From Caproiciproducens galactitolivorans (GTDB taxonomy: Bacteria; Bacillota; Clostridia; Oscillospirales; Acutalibacteraceae), in contig NZ_SRMQ01000004.1 in NCBI RefSeq assembly GCF_004768785.1, positions 1 through 64,000 of the forward strand: 64,000 bases of DNA, written 5' to 3'. Position numbers and translations under genes: made by a program. This document shows positions 14,546 to 24,291 of the stretch, in pieces. The notes under the pieces are model-generated. The model made no database searches. It had not been told where the DNA came from and worked only from the letters and a program-made list of their open reading frames with translations. The first letter of the stretch is position 1, and every line of letters starts with the position of its first letter.

Positions 14546-16963
14546 ATGATGATAAAATACAGGGTTCATGAGGTGGCAAAAGACCTGAACGTACCGAATA
14601 AGGAAGTCATCGACACATTGCAGAAATATACCGGCGAAGTAAAAAAACATATGACCGCCCTTGACGAAAACGAACTCGATCTTGTTTTTGAAGCCTTTAC
14701 GCAGAAGAACAGCTTGGAAAATCTGGACGCGTATTTTGCGGAAGGGAACCAGAAGGAAACCGTTGTCGAACCGGAAAAGCCGGATGTTTCCATCCAGCCG
14801 GAAAAACCCGCCGCATCTTCGCAGCCCGCAAAAGAGGCGCAGAAACCCGCGCGCAAAGCGGTGAAACCGGGCAAAATTACGCCGGTTGGCCCGAAACCGC
14901 AGCAGAAAACACCCGTTCCTTCCAAACCGGTTCAGAATACCCAGCCGAAAAAACCGCAGCCGGTGCATAATACCGACAACAGCATCCGCCGCCCCATGGG
15001 CCGGATTGTCGACACCCGTGCTTCCCATGTGGAGCTGGATAAATACAACGAGAAGTATGACCGCCTCGCTTCCGAGAAGATCAACACTAATAACACCGTA
15101 CAGAAGCAGAAGCTGACCCAGCGCAGCAGCCAATACCGCAACAAGCCACGCAATTCCCGCAAGGAAACCGAGGCCGAGCGCCTGCGCCGTATCGCGATGG
15201 AGCGCAAGGCAAAGCCGATTACCGTTCAGATTCCGGAAGAAATCACGGTTGGCGAGCTGGCTATGCGCTTAAAGGCAACCGCCGCGGAAGTCATCAAAAA
15301 GCTGATGGGCTTGGGCGTGTTTGCCACCGTAAACGATGTGATCGACTTTGATACGGCTTCGCTTGTGGCGATGGAATTCCACGCGAAGGTGGAAAAGGAA
15401 GTCGTCGTTACCATCGAGGAGCAGATTATCGACGACAGCGAGGATGAGGACGACAACCTTGTGCCGCGCGCGCCGGTTGTTGTCGTTATGGGCCATGTTG
15501 ACCACGGAAAGACCTCCCTGCTCGACGCGATCCGCCACGCGAACGTTACCGCAACTGAAGCAGGCGGAATTACCCAGCATATCGGCGCCTATCAGGTAAA
15601 GCTCGGCGACCGCGAGGTTACGTTCCTGGATACGCCGGGTCACGCCGCGTTTACCACCATGCGTGCAAGGGGTGCGCAGGTAACGGATATCGCGGTTTTG
15701 GTTGTCGCTGCGGACGACGGCATCATGCCGCAGACCGTTGAGGCGATCCACCATGCGAAGGCGGCGAGTGTTTCGATTATTGTCGCGATTAATAAGATGG
15801 ATAAACCCGGCGCGAATCCCCAACATGTTATGGAACAGCTTACCGAATACGACCTTGTGCCGGAGGAATGGGGAGGCGATACTCCGTGCATTCCGGTTTC
15901 TGCGTTGAAGAAGACCGGCATTAAGGATTTGCTCGAAATGATCATCTTGGTCGCCGATATGAAAGAACTGAAGGCAAACCCGGACCGCGCGGCAAAGGGT
16001 ACCGTAATTGAGGCAAGGCTCGACAAGGGCCGCGGCCCGATCGCTACGATGCTGGTGCAGAACGGTACGCTCCATACGGGCGATATTCTGGTTGCCGGCA
16101 CCACCGTCGGGCGTGTGCGCGCCATGACGGACGCGAACGGCAAAAAGATTGATTCCGCGGGTCCGAGCGTTCCTGTGGAGATTACCGGTTTGGACGATGT
16201 GCCGACGGGCGGAGACATTTTCAACGCCGTTTCCGACGAACGCCTTGCAAGGGAGCTGGTGGAACAGCGCCGCAACGCGCTGAAGGAAGAGCGGTTCAAC
16301 GCTCGCACGAAGGTTACTCTTGACAATCTGTTTGACCAGATGAAGCAGGGCGATATGAAGGAACTCCAAATTATCGTCAAGGCGGATGTGCAGGGTTCCG
16401 TGGAAGCGGTAAGGCAGTCGCTGGAAAAACTGAGCAACGACGAAGTCCGCGTGAATGTCATTCACGGCGGCGTCGGCGCGATCAGCGAATCCGACGTTAT
16501 GCTTGCAACCGCGTCCAACGCTATTATCGTCGGCTTCAATGTGCGCCCCGACCCCGTTGCCGAGGAAAATGCGAAGCGCGACGGCGTGGATGTGCGTTTG
16601 TACCGCATTATTTACGATTGCATCGACGAAATCGAGTCCGCCATGAAGGGAATGCTTGCACCGAAATACCGCGAGGTTGCCCTTGGCAAGGCGGAATGCC
16701 GCGAAATTTATAAAATTTCCAATGTGGGCACCATTGCCGGATGCCATGTTACGACGGGCAAGATTACCCGTACCGCGGAGGTCCGCGTTGTACGCGACGG
16801 CATCGTGATCACCGAGGATAAAATTGCGTCCCTGCGCCGCTTCAAGGATGACGTAAAGGAAGTGGCCGAAGGCTACGACTGCGGCATCGGGCTTGAAAAG
16901 TTCAACGACATTAAGCAGGGAGACATTTTGGAAGCCTTTATGATGGAGGCTTATAGAGAATAA
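14546..16963 (+). CDS. infB: Translation initiation factor IF-2
   Basis: GTPase that delivers fMet-tRNA to the 30S subunit and promotes subunit joining. The 805-residue protein has an N-terminal region with the IF2N fold. A long Pro/Lys/Gln-rich linker (about 70-170) and a second IF2N-like part follow. The G domain has G1 GHVDHGKTS (about 316), G3 DTPGH and G4 NKMD, and domains II-IV end in the fMet-tRNA-binding region. AGGAGG precedes ATG 14546. It is followed by an unusual structured spacer before rbfA. Confidence 0.97.
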   Translation: MMIKYRVHEVAKDLNVPNKEVIDTLQKYTGEVKKHMTALDENELDLVFEAFTQKNSLENLDAYFAEGNQKETVVEPEKPDVSIQPEKPAASSQPAKEAQKPARKAVKPGKITPVGPKPQQKTPVPSKPVQNTQPKKPQPVHNTDNSIRRPMGRIVDTRASHVELDKYNEKYDRLASEKINTNNTVQKQKLTQRSSQYRNKPRNSRKETEAERLRRIAMERKAKPITVQIPEEITVGELAMRLKATAAEVIKKLMGLGVFATVNDVIDFDTASLVAMEFHAKVEKEVVVTIEEQIIDDSEDEDDNLVPRAPVVVVMGHVDHGKTSLLDAIRHANVTATEAGGITQHIGAYQVKLGDREVTFLDTPGHAAFTTMRARGAQVTDIAVLVVAADDGIMPQTVEAIHHAKAASVSIIVAINKMDKPGANPQHVMEQLTEYDLVPEEWGGDTPCIPVSALKKTGIKDLLEMIILVADMKELKANPDRAAKGTVIEARLDKGRGPIATMLVQNGTLHTGDILVAGTTVGRVRAMTDANGKKIDSAGPSVPVEITGLDDVPTGGDIFNAVSDERLARELVEQRRNALKEERFNARTKVTLDNLFDQMKQGDMKELQIIVKADVQGSVEAVRQSLEKLSNDEVRVNVIHGGVGAISESDVMLATASNAIIVGFNVRPDPVAEENAKRDGVDVRLYRIIYDCIDEIESAMKGMLAPKYREVALGKAECREIYKISNVGTIAGCHVTTGKITRTAEVRVVRDGIVITEDKIASLRRFKDDVKEVAEGYDCGIGLEKFNDIKQGDILEAFMMEAYRE

Positions 16964-16969
16964 GGCACA

Positions 16970-17125
16970 GACTGATGGCAAATCTTTGCAACCGCAAAAT
17001 TGTTCGCAATTTTGCCTCCTAAGTTGGCTGCGCTTGCAAATTCCGGCACATACGAAAGTATGCTCCTCCCTTACGGCGCTTGCCTCCTTATCTTGCACGT
17101 TTTGTCACAGGCTGCCCGTTTTCCA
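16970..17125. repeat. Structured intergenic element between infB and rbfA
   Basis: This roughly 155-base non-coding segment lies inside an operon that is otherwise tightly packed. It holds a perfect hairpin GCAAAATTG (16994-17002), loop TTCG, CAATTTTGC (17007-17015). A second, CATAC-GAAA-GTATG, lies at 17049-17062. The direct repeat TTGCCTCCT occurs near 17012 and 17080. This looks like a dispersed repeat or a processing element; only one copy is in the window. Confidence 0.45.
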
Positions 17126-17180
17126 AACCGAAGGTTATTTAAGAATAAACCCAATGAGTGTTATATTACGGAGGTATGAA

Positions 17181-17537
17181 ATGGCCAGCCACAGAATGGG
17201 GCGCATTACCGAGGATATTAAACGCGAGCTTACGGCCATTTTCCGCGAGCTGAAAGACCCGCGGATCCAGGGGCTGATCAGCGTTGTCCGGGTAGAAGTT
17301 ACCAACGATTTATCTTTCTGTACAGTTTATATCAGCGCGATGGAGGGAATGGAGCGCGCGAAGCAGGCGGTTACCGGGCTGAAATCCGCTTCCGGCTTTA
17401 TCCGCCACGAGCTCGGCGCGCGCCTGCAGCTCAGGCATGTGCCGGAGCTGCTCTTCAAGCCCACCGATTCCATTGAATACAGCGCGAATATTTCACGGAT
17501 ACTCAATGACCTAAGGAGTGATAAAAAAGATGGTTAG
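17181..17537 (+). CDS. rbfA: 30S ribosome-binding factor RbfA
   Basis: Ribosome biogenesis factor that binds the 30S subunit near helix 1 of 16S rRNA during maturation. The 118-residue protein has the KH-like RbfA fold: RMGRITEDIKRELTAIFRELKDPRIQGLISVVRVEVT, then the VYISAMEG strand and a late IRHELGARLQLRHVPELLF. GGAGGT (17170-17175) fixes ATG 17181. It overlaps nrnA by 8 bases. Confidence 0.95.
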   Translation: MASHRMGRITEDIKRELTAIFRELKDPRIQGLISVVRVEVTNDLSFCTVYISAMEGMERAKQAVTGLKSASGFIRHELGARLQLRHVPELLFKPTDSIEYSANISRILNDLRSDKKDG

Positions 17538-18474
17538 CCGGAACGAAGCGGCTGAGTTCCTGCGCGGGGCGGATGATATCCTGATCCTGTGCCACCAATA
17601 CCCCGACGGCGACACCCTCGGTTCGGCTACGGCGCTTTGCCGCGGGCTGCAAAAGCTTGGGAAGCGCGCCATGATCAAATGCTCCGACCCGATTGTGCCC
17701 AAGTACGATTACCTTTTCGGCGGCGTGGAGAAGCAGGAATTCACTCCGAAGGCGATTGTGGCGGTGGATATTGCCGACACACAATTGATCGGTGAGCCGA
17801 ATCAAAGCTTGTACGGCGAGAAAATTGACCTATGCATCGACCACCATCCCTCCAATATGGGGTACGCGAAGCGTTCCTGTGTGGACCCGAAAGCGGCGGC
17901 GACCTGCGAGATTATTTTTGACGTGCTGAACCTTTTGAATGTGGAAATCGACCGTCAAATCGCGGACTGCCTTTATACGGGGATTACCACGGATACGGGC
18001 TGTTTTAAATACATTAACGTCACGCCGCGGACGTACCGCATTGCGGCGGACTTAGTGGAAAAGGGCGCGGACGGCAACCGCATCAACCGCGAAATGTTCG
18101 ACACGAAATCCCGCGCGCGCATCGGGATGGAGCGCCGCGTGATGGAAACCATCCGTTATTATTACGATAACCGCGTCGCGGTCATTAAAATAACCTTGGA
18201 AATGATCCGCAGCACCGGGGCGACGGAGGGCGATATCGAAGGGCTTGCTTCGATCCCGCGTGCGATTGAAGGGGTGCTGGTCGGCGTTTCGCTGCGCGAA
18301 AAGCCGGACGGCACCTGCAAAGTTTCGCTGCGCGCTCGCCCGCCCATCAACGCTTCCGATATCTGCGCCGCATTCGGCGGCGGCGGACATGCTGGTGCGG
18401 CTGGCTGCACGTTTGATACCACCATGGATCAGGCGGAAAAGCAGATGCTGGAGGAAATTCGGAAACATATATGA
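17530..18474 (+). CDS. nrnA: DHH-family oligoribonuclease / pAp phosphatase NrnA
   Basis: Bifunctional manganese-dependent enzyme that degrades very short RNAs (nano-RNA) and dephosphorylates 3'-phosphoadenosine 5'-phosphate. The 314-residue protein has the DHH signatures CHQYPDGDTLGSA, VAVDIAD, CIDHHPSN and TGITTDTG. The C-terminal DHHA1 domain carries FGGGGHAGAAG. ATG 17530 is preferred over GTG 17518, with AAGGAG at 17513-17518. It sits between rbfA and truB, a common Firmicutes arrangement. Confidence 0.93.
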   Translation: MVSRNEAAEFLRGADDILILCHQYPDGDTLGSATALCRGLQKLGKRAMIKCSDPIVPKYDYLFGGVEKQEFTPKAIVAVDIADTQLIGEPNQSLYGEKIDLCIDHHPSNMGYAKRSCVDPKAAATCEIIFDVLNLLNVEIDRQIADCLYTGITTDTGCFKYINVTPRTYRIAADLVEKGADGNRINREMFDTKSRARIGMERRVMETIRYYYDNRVAVIKITLEMIRSTGATEGDIEGLASIPRAIEGVLVGVSLREKPDGTCKVSLRARPPINASDICAAFGGGGHAGAAGCTFDTTMDQAEKQMLEEIRKHI

Positions 18475-18495
18475 AAATGCGAGGGAGGACGCGGC

Positions 18496-19434
18496 GTGAA
18501 CGGCGTTATTGTATTGGATAAGCCGCGGGATTTCACTTCGTTTGACGTGGTCGCGGTGATGCGCCGGTTGTGCGGCGAGAAAAAAATCGGCCATACCGGC
18601 ACGCTGGACCCCATGGCGACCGGGGTGCTGCCCCTGCTTTTGGGAAAGGCGACGCGGGCGGCTTCGCTTTTGACGGACACGGACAAGGAGTATGCGGCCG
18701 GGTTTGCGCTTGGCTACTCTACCGATACACAGGACAGCACCGGCAAAAAGCAACAGGAAAGCGCAAAAAAGGTAACAAGGGAACAAATTGAGGCGGTATT
18801 GCCCTATTTCCGGGGAAATATTTTTCAGCTCCCGCCTATGTACTCGGCGGTGCAGGTCAACGGCCAGCGGCTTTATAACCTTGCCCGCCAAGGCGTCGAG
18901 GTCGAGCGCGAAAAGCGCCCGGTAACCGTTTACCGGTTGGAGCTTACGGATTTTGACAAAAATACCCAGAGCGGCGGCCTGCTTGTGCGCTGCTCGAAGG
19001 GGACGTATATACGCACCCTCTGCGCGGATATCGGCGAAAAGCTGGGGACCTTCGGCGTTATGACCTCGCTGAGGAGGACTTCGGCGGCGGGCTTTACCCT
19101 TGCGCAGGCGATTACGCTGGACGAAGCGCGGGTGCTTTCCGTTCAGGGTTCGCTTTCGAAAAAGCTCCTGCCGGTGGAAAGCCTGTTTTTGCATTTCCCT
19201 GCGGTTCGGGTAACCGGGGCGCAGGCGAACCGGTTTCGAAACGGCGGCGGGCTTTCCCTGGACCGCACGTCCATTTCCCCCCGCGCCAGGGAAAACGGCG
19301 CGGTTTTCCGCGTCCTTTCTCCCAACGGCGTATTTCTGGGGCTGGGGAACGTGGATACCGGAAAAGCGGAGCTATGTGTGCTTCGCCTATTTTGTGACAG
19401 CATGGACAAAACAGATGGAGCGAAGACAAAATGA
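18496..19434 (+). CDS. truB: tRNA pseudouridine-55 synthase TruB
   Basis: Converts U55 of the tRNA T-loop to pseudouridine. The 312-residue protein has the N-terminal GVIVLDKPRDFTS motif and KIGHTGTLDPMATGVLPLLLGKATR, whose Asp is the catalytic residue. The late KGTYIRTLCADIGEKLG follows. GTG 18496 is the start, with GGGAGGAC upstream. It overlaps ribF by 4 bases. Confidence 0.95.
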   Translation: MNGVIVLDKPRDFTSFDVVAVMRRLCGEKKIGHTGTLDPMATGVLPLLLGKATRAASLLTDTDKEYAAGFALGYSTDTQDSTGKKQQESAKKVTREQIEAVLPYFRGNIFQLPPMYSAVQVNGQRLYNLARQGVEVEREKRPVTVYRLELTDFDKNTQSGGLLVRCSKGTYIRTLCADIGEKLGTFGVMTSLRRTSAAGFTLAQAITLDEARVLSVQGSLSKKLLPVESLFLHFPAVRVTGAQANRFRNGGGLSLDRTSISPRARENGAVFRVLSPNGVFLGLGNVDTGKAELCVLRLFCDSMDKTDGAKTK

Positions 19435-20369
19435 GGATAAACTATGATTTAACACCCGCACTCGCTAATACTGCGGTCGCGCTCGGTAGTTTTGACGGCC
19501 TGCACGTCGGCCATCAAAAGGTAATCGGTTCGGCGGTGGAAGCGAAAAAAGATGGGCTTTTGCCCGCTGTTCTTACCTTTGCGCGCAACCCGCTCGCCGA
19601 TCTGGGCGGCTGCGCGGGCGGTGAAATCCTTTCGCAGGAACAGAAAATCCATATTCTGGAAAAATTCGGCGTGGAACAGCTCTATATCCTGAATTTTTCC
19701 ACGATCAAGGATTATACCCCGGAGGAATTTGTGGACCGGGTGCTGATTCGGGTCTGCCATGCAAAGCAGGTTTGCTGCGGATTCAACTTTACGTTTGGCT
19801 GTGGCGGAAAGGGAAATAGCCACACGCTGGAGCAGCTTTGCGGCGAGAGGGGCTTGAAAACCAAGATTGCCGAAGCCGTCCTGCTGGACGGGGACACCGT
19901 CAGCTCCACGCGTATCCGCGGTTTGATTGCAAACGGGGACGTGGACGAGGCGGCCCGCCTTCTGGGAAGACCGTACGGTTACCGCTCGCCCGTTCTGCAC
20001 GGGCGCAAGCTGGGGCGCAGGCTGGGAACCCCCACGCTGAACCAGGCGATTCCGAAAAATTTCGTGCTTCCCCGGTTCGGGGTTTACGTTTCCCGGGCTG
20101 TTTTTGGCGGGAAGGAATACTGCGGCGTGACCAATGTCGGAATTAAACCGACGGTCGGCTCGCCTTGCGTTTTAGCGGAAACTTGGCTTCCGGATTACAG
20201 CGGTGAGGATTTTTACGGAAAAACCGTCCGCGTGGATTTGATGAAGTTCCTCCGCCCGGAGAAAAAATTTGCCGGGTTGGACGAGTTGCGAGCGGAAATC
20301 CACAAAAACGGGGAACAGGCAAAGGAATATTTTCAAAAAAACAGGGCAATATTCGAACAAGGCATATAG
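19431..20369 (+). CDS. ribF: Bifunctional riboflavin kinase / FAD synthetase RibF
   Basis: Converts riboflavin to FMN and then to FAD. The 312-residue protein has an N-terminal nucleotidyltransferase (about 1-180) with VALGSFDGLHVGHQKVI and the SSTRIRGLI motif. The C-terminal riboflavin kinase (about 185-310) carries GRKLGRRLGTPTLN and GVTNVGIKPTVG. It is the last gene of the rimP-ribF series. Its cofactor products serve the flavoproteins in this window. Confidence 0.95.
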   Translation: MRINYDLTPALANTAVALGSFDGLHVGHQKVIGSAVEAKKDGLLPAVLTFARNPLADLGGCAGGEILSQEQKIHILEKFGVEQLYILNFSTIKDYTPEEFVDRVLIRVCHAKQVCCGFNFTFGCGGKGNSHTLEQLCGERGLKTKIAEAVLLDGDTVSSTRIRGLIANGDVDEAARLLGRPYGYRSPVLHGRKLGRRLGTPTLNQAIPKNFVLPRFGVYVSRAVFGGKEYCGVTNVGIKPTVGSPCVLAETWLPDYSGEDFYGKTVRVDLMKFLRPEKKFAGLDELRAEIHKNGEQAKEYFQKNRAIFEQGI

Positions 20370-20383
20370 AGGGCAAAAAACAA

Positions 20384-20412
20384 TTTACAAAAAAAGTTTA
20401 GCATGTTATAAT
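20384..20412 (+). promoter_or_regulatory. Promoter of rpsO
   Basis: TTTACA (20384-20389), 17 bp spacer, TATAAT (20407-20412). The leader of about 100 bases contains a GCCCCGC/GCGGGG hairpin near 20452-20465 that may take part in S15 autoregulation. Confidence 0.7.
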
Positions 20413-20520
20413 AAAAAAGTATGATGCCCCTTTCCCGGATAAAGGAGCAAGCCCCGCTGCGGGGAATTCACCAGCCTTTTTCTGCGATTGAGGGTCTATT
20501 ATTAGAAAGGGTGGAAAATA

Positions 20521-20784
20521 ATGTTAAAAGAAGAAAAGACAGAGATTATTAAAGAGTATGCTTTGCATGAGGGCGACACCGGTTCTTCCGAAGTGCAGAT
20601 TGCGATTCTTACCAAAAGAATCAACGATCTTACCGAGCATTTGAAGACGCACCAGAAGGATCACCATTCCCGCCGCGGTCTTCTGAAAATGGTCGGTGCA
20701 AGAAGGAACCTGCTTAACTATTTGCAGAAACGCGATATTGAGCGTTACCGTTCCATCATCCAAAAGCTTGGTATACGCAAGTAA
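20521..20784 (+). CDS. rpsO: 30S ribosomal protein S15
   Basis: Primary 16S rRNA-binding protein of the platform. The 87-residue protein matches S15 throughout, including [19 protein letters not shown] and [30 protein letters not shown] precedes ATG 20521. It has its own promoter and a strong terminator. pnp follows, the widespread rpsO-pnp order. Confidence 0.97.
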   Translation: MLKEEKTEIIKEYALHEGDTGSSEVQIAILTKRINDLTEHLKTHQKDHHSRRGLLKMVGARRNLLNYLQKRDIERYRSIIQKLGIRK

Positions 20785-20790
20785 TCCAGT

Positions 20791-20833
20791 CCTTTAGGGC
20801 AGGCGGCCATGCCGCCTGCCTTAAGGCTTTTTT
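20791..20833 (+). terminator. Terminator between rpsO and pnp
   Basis: A 10 bp perfect stem, GGCAGGCGGC (20798-20807), loop CAT, GCCGCCTGCC (20811-20820), extended by CCTT/AAGG and followed by a T run. Confidence 0.88.
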
Positions 20834-20946
20834 ATTAAAATCAAAAAACGGGCTGAAACGGGACTTAGCAGTGAAACGGGCGCCTGCGCGTTGGACGTCG
20901 GTTTTATTGCTAAACCTGTTTTTCCCGTTTGAATTGGAGGAAAACT

Positions 20947-23196
20947 ATGTTCGAAAACTTTAAAGTTTATGAAACAGAGTTCGCCGGGCGTCCGCTGGTT
21001 ATTGAAACCGGTAAAATGGCCCAGCTTGCGAACGGCGAATGCTTGGTTCGTTATGGGGAAACCGTGGTTCACGTTGCCGTAACCGCTTCCCCGAAACCGC
21101 GCGAGGGCGTGGACTTTTTCCCGCTTTCCGTTGACTTTGAGGAAAAGCTCTATTCCGTTGGCCGTATCCCCGGTTCTTTTCTGAAACGCGAAGGCCGCCC
21201 GAGCGATAAGGCGATTTTGACCTCCCGCGTCATCGACCGCCCGATTCGCCCGCTGTTCCCGAAGGATATGCGCAACGACGTTTCCGTTGTCTGTACGGTT
21301 ATGTCGGTTGACCACGATTGCTCGCCGGAAATTGCCGCCATGGTCGGTACTTCCATTGCGCTCAGTATTTCCGATATCCCGTGGAAGGGCCCGATTTCGG
21401 GTGTTTCCGTCGGCTATGTGGACGGGCAGTATGTTATTAACCCGACCTCTGAACAGCGCAAGGTTTCCCAGATGGCCGTAACCGTTGCTTCCACCGAAAC
21501 CCGCATTGCCATGATTGAGGCGGGCGCAAACATCGTTTCCGACGAGGTGATGTATAACGGCATTATGGCCGGGCACGAGGCAAACCAGAAAATTATTGCC
21601 TTCATTAAAGGGATTCAGGCTGAGATCGGCAAAGAGAAGTTCTCCTACCCAAGCAATGAGCCGGACGAGGAGATGCTCAACGCGATCAAGGAATTCGCCT
21701 TGGAAGATGTGAAGCTCGCCCTCGACACAGACGATAAAAACGTGCGAGACGCAAGGCTCAAACCCATTTATGAAAAGGTACACGCGAAATTCGACGAGAT
21801 TTACCCCGACCAGGAGGCAAAGATCGACGAGTGTATGTATAAAACGCAGAAATATATTGTACGCCGCTGGCTTCTTGACGAGCAGAAGCGTGTGGACGGC
21901 AGAAAGATGGACGAGATGCGCCCGCTTGCTGCGGAAGTAAGCCTTTTGCCACGCGTGCACGGTTCCGGTATGTTTACCCGCGGCCAGACGCAGGTTCTGA
22001 CCGTTGCAACCCTCGGCCCCGTCAGCGATGCCCAGATTCTGGACGGCATTGACGAGGAAGAAACCAAGCGCTATATCCACCAGTACAATTTCCCGTCCTA
22101 TTCGGTCGGCGAAACAAAGCCGAGCCGCGGCCCGGGCCGCCGCGAAATCGGGCACGGCGCCCTTGCGGAGCGCGCGCTGGTTCCGGTTATCCCGAGCGTG
22201 GAGGAGTTTCCGTACGCTTACCGCCTTGTTTCCGAGGTGCTTTCTTCCAACGGTTCTACTTCCCAGGCATCCATCTGCGGCTCCACGCTTGCGCTGATGG
22301 ATGCCGGCGTGCCGATTAAGGCACCGGTTGCGGGTATTTCTTGCGGCCTGATTACCGAAGGCGACCGCTGGATGACCATGGTTGACATTCAAGGGGTGGA
22401 AGACTTCTTCGGCGACATGGACTTTAAGGTTGCCGGTACGCACGAAGGAATTACCGCCATTCAAATGGACCTGAAAATTGACGGCTTGACTCCGGAAATA
22501 ATCAAGGAAGCCCTTGAAAAGACGCATAAAGCAAGAAATTATATCCTTGACGAAATCATCTTGAAGACTATCCCGGCGCCGCGCGAAAAGCTTTCTAAGT
22601 ACGCGCCGAAAATGTTCTCCACTTTAATTCCAATTGATAAAATCCGCGAAGTCATTGGCTCCGGCGGAAAGATTATTCAAAAGATCTGCGCCGAATGTGA
22701 CGTGAAGGTTGATGTGGAAGAGGATGGGCACGTGTATGTTTCCGGCCTCGACGCCGAAAACTGCCAGCGTGCGCTGACCATCATCGACACGATTGTGAAC
22801 GACCCCGAGCCGGGTGCAATCTACAACGGTAAGGTTACCCGCATTATGGACTTCGGCGCGTTTGTTGAAATTGCGCCGGGCAAGGAAGGTCTTGTCCATA
22901 TTTCCCGTTTGGATGTGAAACGCACCGAGAAAGTGACCGACGCTGTCGATGTCGGCGACGAGGTCATGGTCAAGGTGCTTGAAATCGACGATAAAGGCAG
23001 GCTGAACCTTTCCCGCCGCGACGCTTTGATCGAGGTGGAGGGCCTGAAGCCGGAAAATGAAATTTCTGACGCACCGCGCCGTTCGTTCCCACGCAGGGAT
23101 GACCACCGGCATGACGACCATCGCCGTAGCGACCGTCCGCGCGCAAGTAACGGTTTTATTGCCAATACCAATAAACCGCGCGGCTCCAAGAGCTGA
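20947..23196 (+). CDS. pnp: Polyribonucleotide nucleotidyltransferase (PNPase)
   Basis: 3'-5' phosphorolytic exoribonuclease and degradosome component. The 749-residue protein has two RNase PH domains (about 1-230 and 310-540) with a helical linker, then a KH domain (IREVIGSGGKIIQKI, about 562) and an S1 domain (about 620-690). The tail is rich in Arg, His and Asp. GGAGG at 20936-20940 fixes ATG 20947, so an upstream in-frame TTG is not used. The leader has a complementary AAACGGG/CCCGTTT pair that could form an autoregulatory stem. Confidence 0.97.
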   Translation: MFENFKVYETEFAGRPLVIETGKMAQLANGECLVRYGETVVHVAVTASPKPREGVDFFPLSVDFEEKLYSVGRIPGSFLKREGRPSDKAILTSRVIDRPIRPLFPKDMRNDVSVVCTVMSVDHDCSPEIAAMVGTSIALSISDIPWKGPISGVSVGYVDGQYVINPTSEQRKVSQMAVTVASTETRIAMIEAGANIVSDEVMYNGIMAGHEANQKIIAFIKGIQAEIGKEKFSYPSNEPDEEMLNAIKEFALEDVKLALDTDDKNVRDARLKPIYEKVHAKFDEIYPDQEAKIDECMYKTQKYIVRRWLLDEQKRVDGRKMDEMRPLAAEVSLLPRVHGSGMFTRGQTQVLTVATLGPVSDAQILDGIDEEETKRYIHQYNFPSYSVGETKPSRGPGRREIGHGALAERALVPVIPSVEEFPYAYRLVSEVLSSNGSTSQASICGSTLALMDAGVPIKAPVAGISCGLITEGDRWMTMVDIQGVEDFFGDMDFKVAGTHEGITAIQMDLKIDGLTPEIIKEALEKTHKARNYILDEIILKTIPAPREKLSKYAPKMFSTLIPIDKIREVIGSGGKIIQKICAECDVKVDVEEDGHVYVSGLDAENCQRALTIIDTIVNDPEPGAIYNGKVTRIMDFGAFVEIAPGKEGLVHISRLDVKRTEKVTDAVDVGDEVMVKVLEIDDKGRLNLSRRDALIEVEGLKPENEISDAPRRSFPRRDDHRHDDHRRSDRPRASNGFIANTNKPRGSKS

Positions 23197-23211
23197 TCAA
23201 ATACAATTTTT

Positions 23212-23242
23212 CTCCTGGGGTATCTGCCCCGGGAGTTTTTTT
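23212..23242 (+). terminator. Terminator of pnp
   Basis: CTCCTGGGG (23212-23220) with CCCCGGGAG (23227-23235), followed by seven T's. A second hairpin with a T tract follows at 23264-23290 (AGCGCGG/CCGCGCT). Confidence 0.9.
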
Positions 23243-23263
23243 CTGCCCAGTGCAATTGATAGT

Positions 23264-23290
23264 AGCGCGGCCGAACCGACCGCGCTTTTT
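23264..23290 (+). terminator. Second terminator hairpin between pnp and proB
   Basis: AGCGCGG (23264-23270) pairs with CCGCGCT (23280-23286), followed by TTTT. It insulates proB from pnp. Confidence 0.65.
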
Positions 23291-23321
23291 CTTCGATTTT
23301 GCGTATCATTCGAAACGCTTC

Positions 23322-23350
23322 TTCAAAATCATGTGAAAATGTGCTATAAT
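23322..23350 (+). promoter_or_regulatory. Promoter of proBA
   Basis: TTCAAA (23322-23327), 17 bp spacer, TATAAT (23345-23350). The leader of about 110 bases shows no T-box motif. Confidence 0.6.
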
Positions 23351-23467
23351 TTTACTTACATGGACCCTGTAAAAGAATGTGAAAAACGGTTTTTCAGGCG
23401 GTGCAATGGCAGCCTGCCGGGAAGGAAATCCGCAAAAACAGGATCAATAAAATTTAGGAGAAAAGAT

Positions 23468-24268
23468 ATGTCGGCAATAACACAGGCAAAAAGAATCGTT
23501 GTCAAGGTAGGCACATCCACCCTGACGTATGAAAACGGAAAACTGAACCTGCGCAGGATGGAAACGCTGTGCAAGGTGCTGAGCGATCTGCAGAATTCCG
23601 GCAGGGAAATTATCCTTGTCACGTCCGGCGCAATCGGCGTGGGCGTTGGAAAACTCGGGCTGCCGGAACGACCGCAGGAAACGGAACGCAAGCAGGCGGT
23701 CGCGGCGGTCGGCCAGTGTGAGCTGATGTTTATGTACGACAAGCTGTTCGGCGAGTACAACCGGATGGTGGCGCAGGTTCTTCTGACCACCGACGTCATT
23801 GCGAATGAACATAATAAGCGCAATACCCAGAATACATTCAATGAGTTAATCAAAATGGATATTATTCCCGTTGTGAACGAAAACGACTCCGTTGCCATCG
23901 ACGAGCTGGTTGGCAACAATTTTGGCGACAACGACACGCTTTCCGCAACGGTGGCAAGGCTGGTCGATGCCGATTTGCTGGTCATCCTGACGGATATCGA
24001 CGGCCTGTATGATGCGAATCCGCGCGTGGACGCGAATGCCAAACGCATCCCCTATGTGCCGGAGGTCACCGATGAAATCCGGCGACTTGCGGGCGGCACT
24101 GGCTCCAACCGCGGTACGGGCGGCATGAGCACTAAGGTGAGCGCGGCGGCTTATGCCAACGAAGCGGGTATCCCTTGCTGTGTGATGAGCGGCGCGGACC
24201 CGAAATCCCTGTACCAGCTTTTCGACGGCGTACAAATAGGGACAGTTTTCGGCACGAAAAAGAAGTAA
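23468..24268 (+). CDS. proB: Glutamate 5-kinase
   Basis: Phosphorylates glutamate in the first step of proline synthesis. The 266-residue protein is an amino acid kinase domain only (IVVKVGTSTLTYENGKLN, VTSGAIGVGVGKLG, VVNENDSVAIDEL, FGDNDTLSA, GTGGMSTKVSAA). It lacks the C-terminal PUA domain of enterobacterial ProB, as in many Firmicutes. AGGAG precedes ATG 23468. proA follows 23 bases later, so the two enzymes that make glutamate semialdehyde are co-expressed. Confidence 0.95.
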   Translation: MSAITQAKRIVVKVGTSTLTYENGKLNLRRMETLCKVLSDLQNSGREIILVTSGAIGVGVGKLGLPERPQETERKQAVAAVGQCELMFMYDKLFGEYNRMVAQVLLTTDVIANEHNKRNTQNTFNELIKMDIIPVVNENDSVAIDELVGNNFGDNDTLSATVARLVDADLLVILTDIDGLYDANPRVDANAKRIPYVPEVTDEIRRLAGGTGSNRGTGGMSTKVSAAAYANEAGIPCCVMSGADPKSLYQLFDGVQIGTVFGTKKK

Positions 24269-24291
24269 GATAGAACAAAGGGGGTAACGGC

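Noticed and set aside
15269-17098. 609-codon open frame on the minus strand
   Set aside because: It is antisense to infB, which is well conserved; the peptide is His/Arg/Asn-rich and has no family features.
20821-22527. 568-codon open frame on the minus strand
   Set aside because: It is antisense to pnp; an artefact of GC-biased codon use.
23351-23467. T-box leader before proBA
   Set aside because: No T-box core (GGTGG-ACC-type motif) and no specifier stem is visible.
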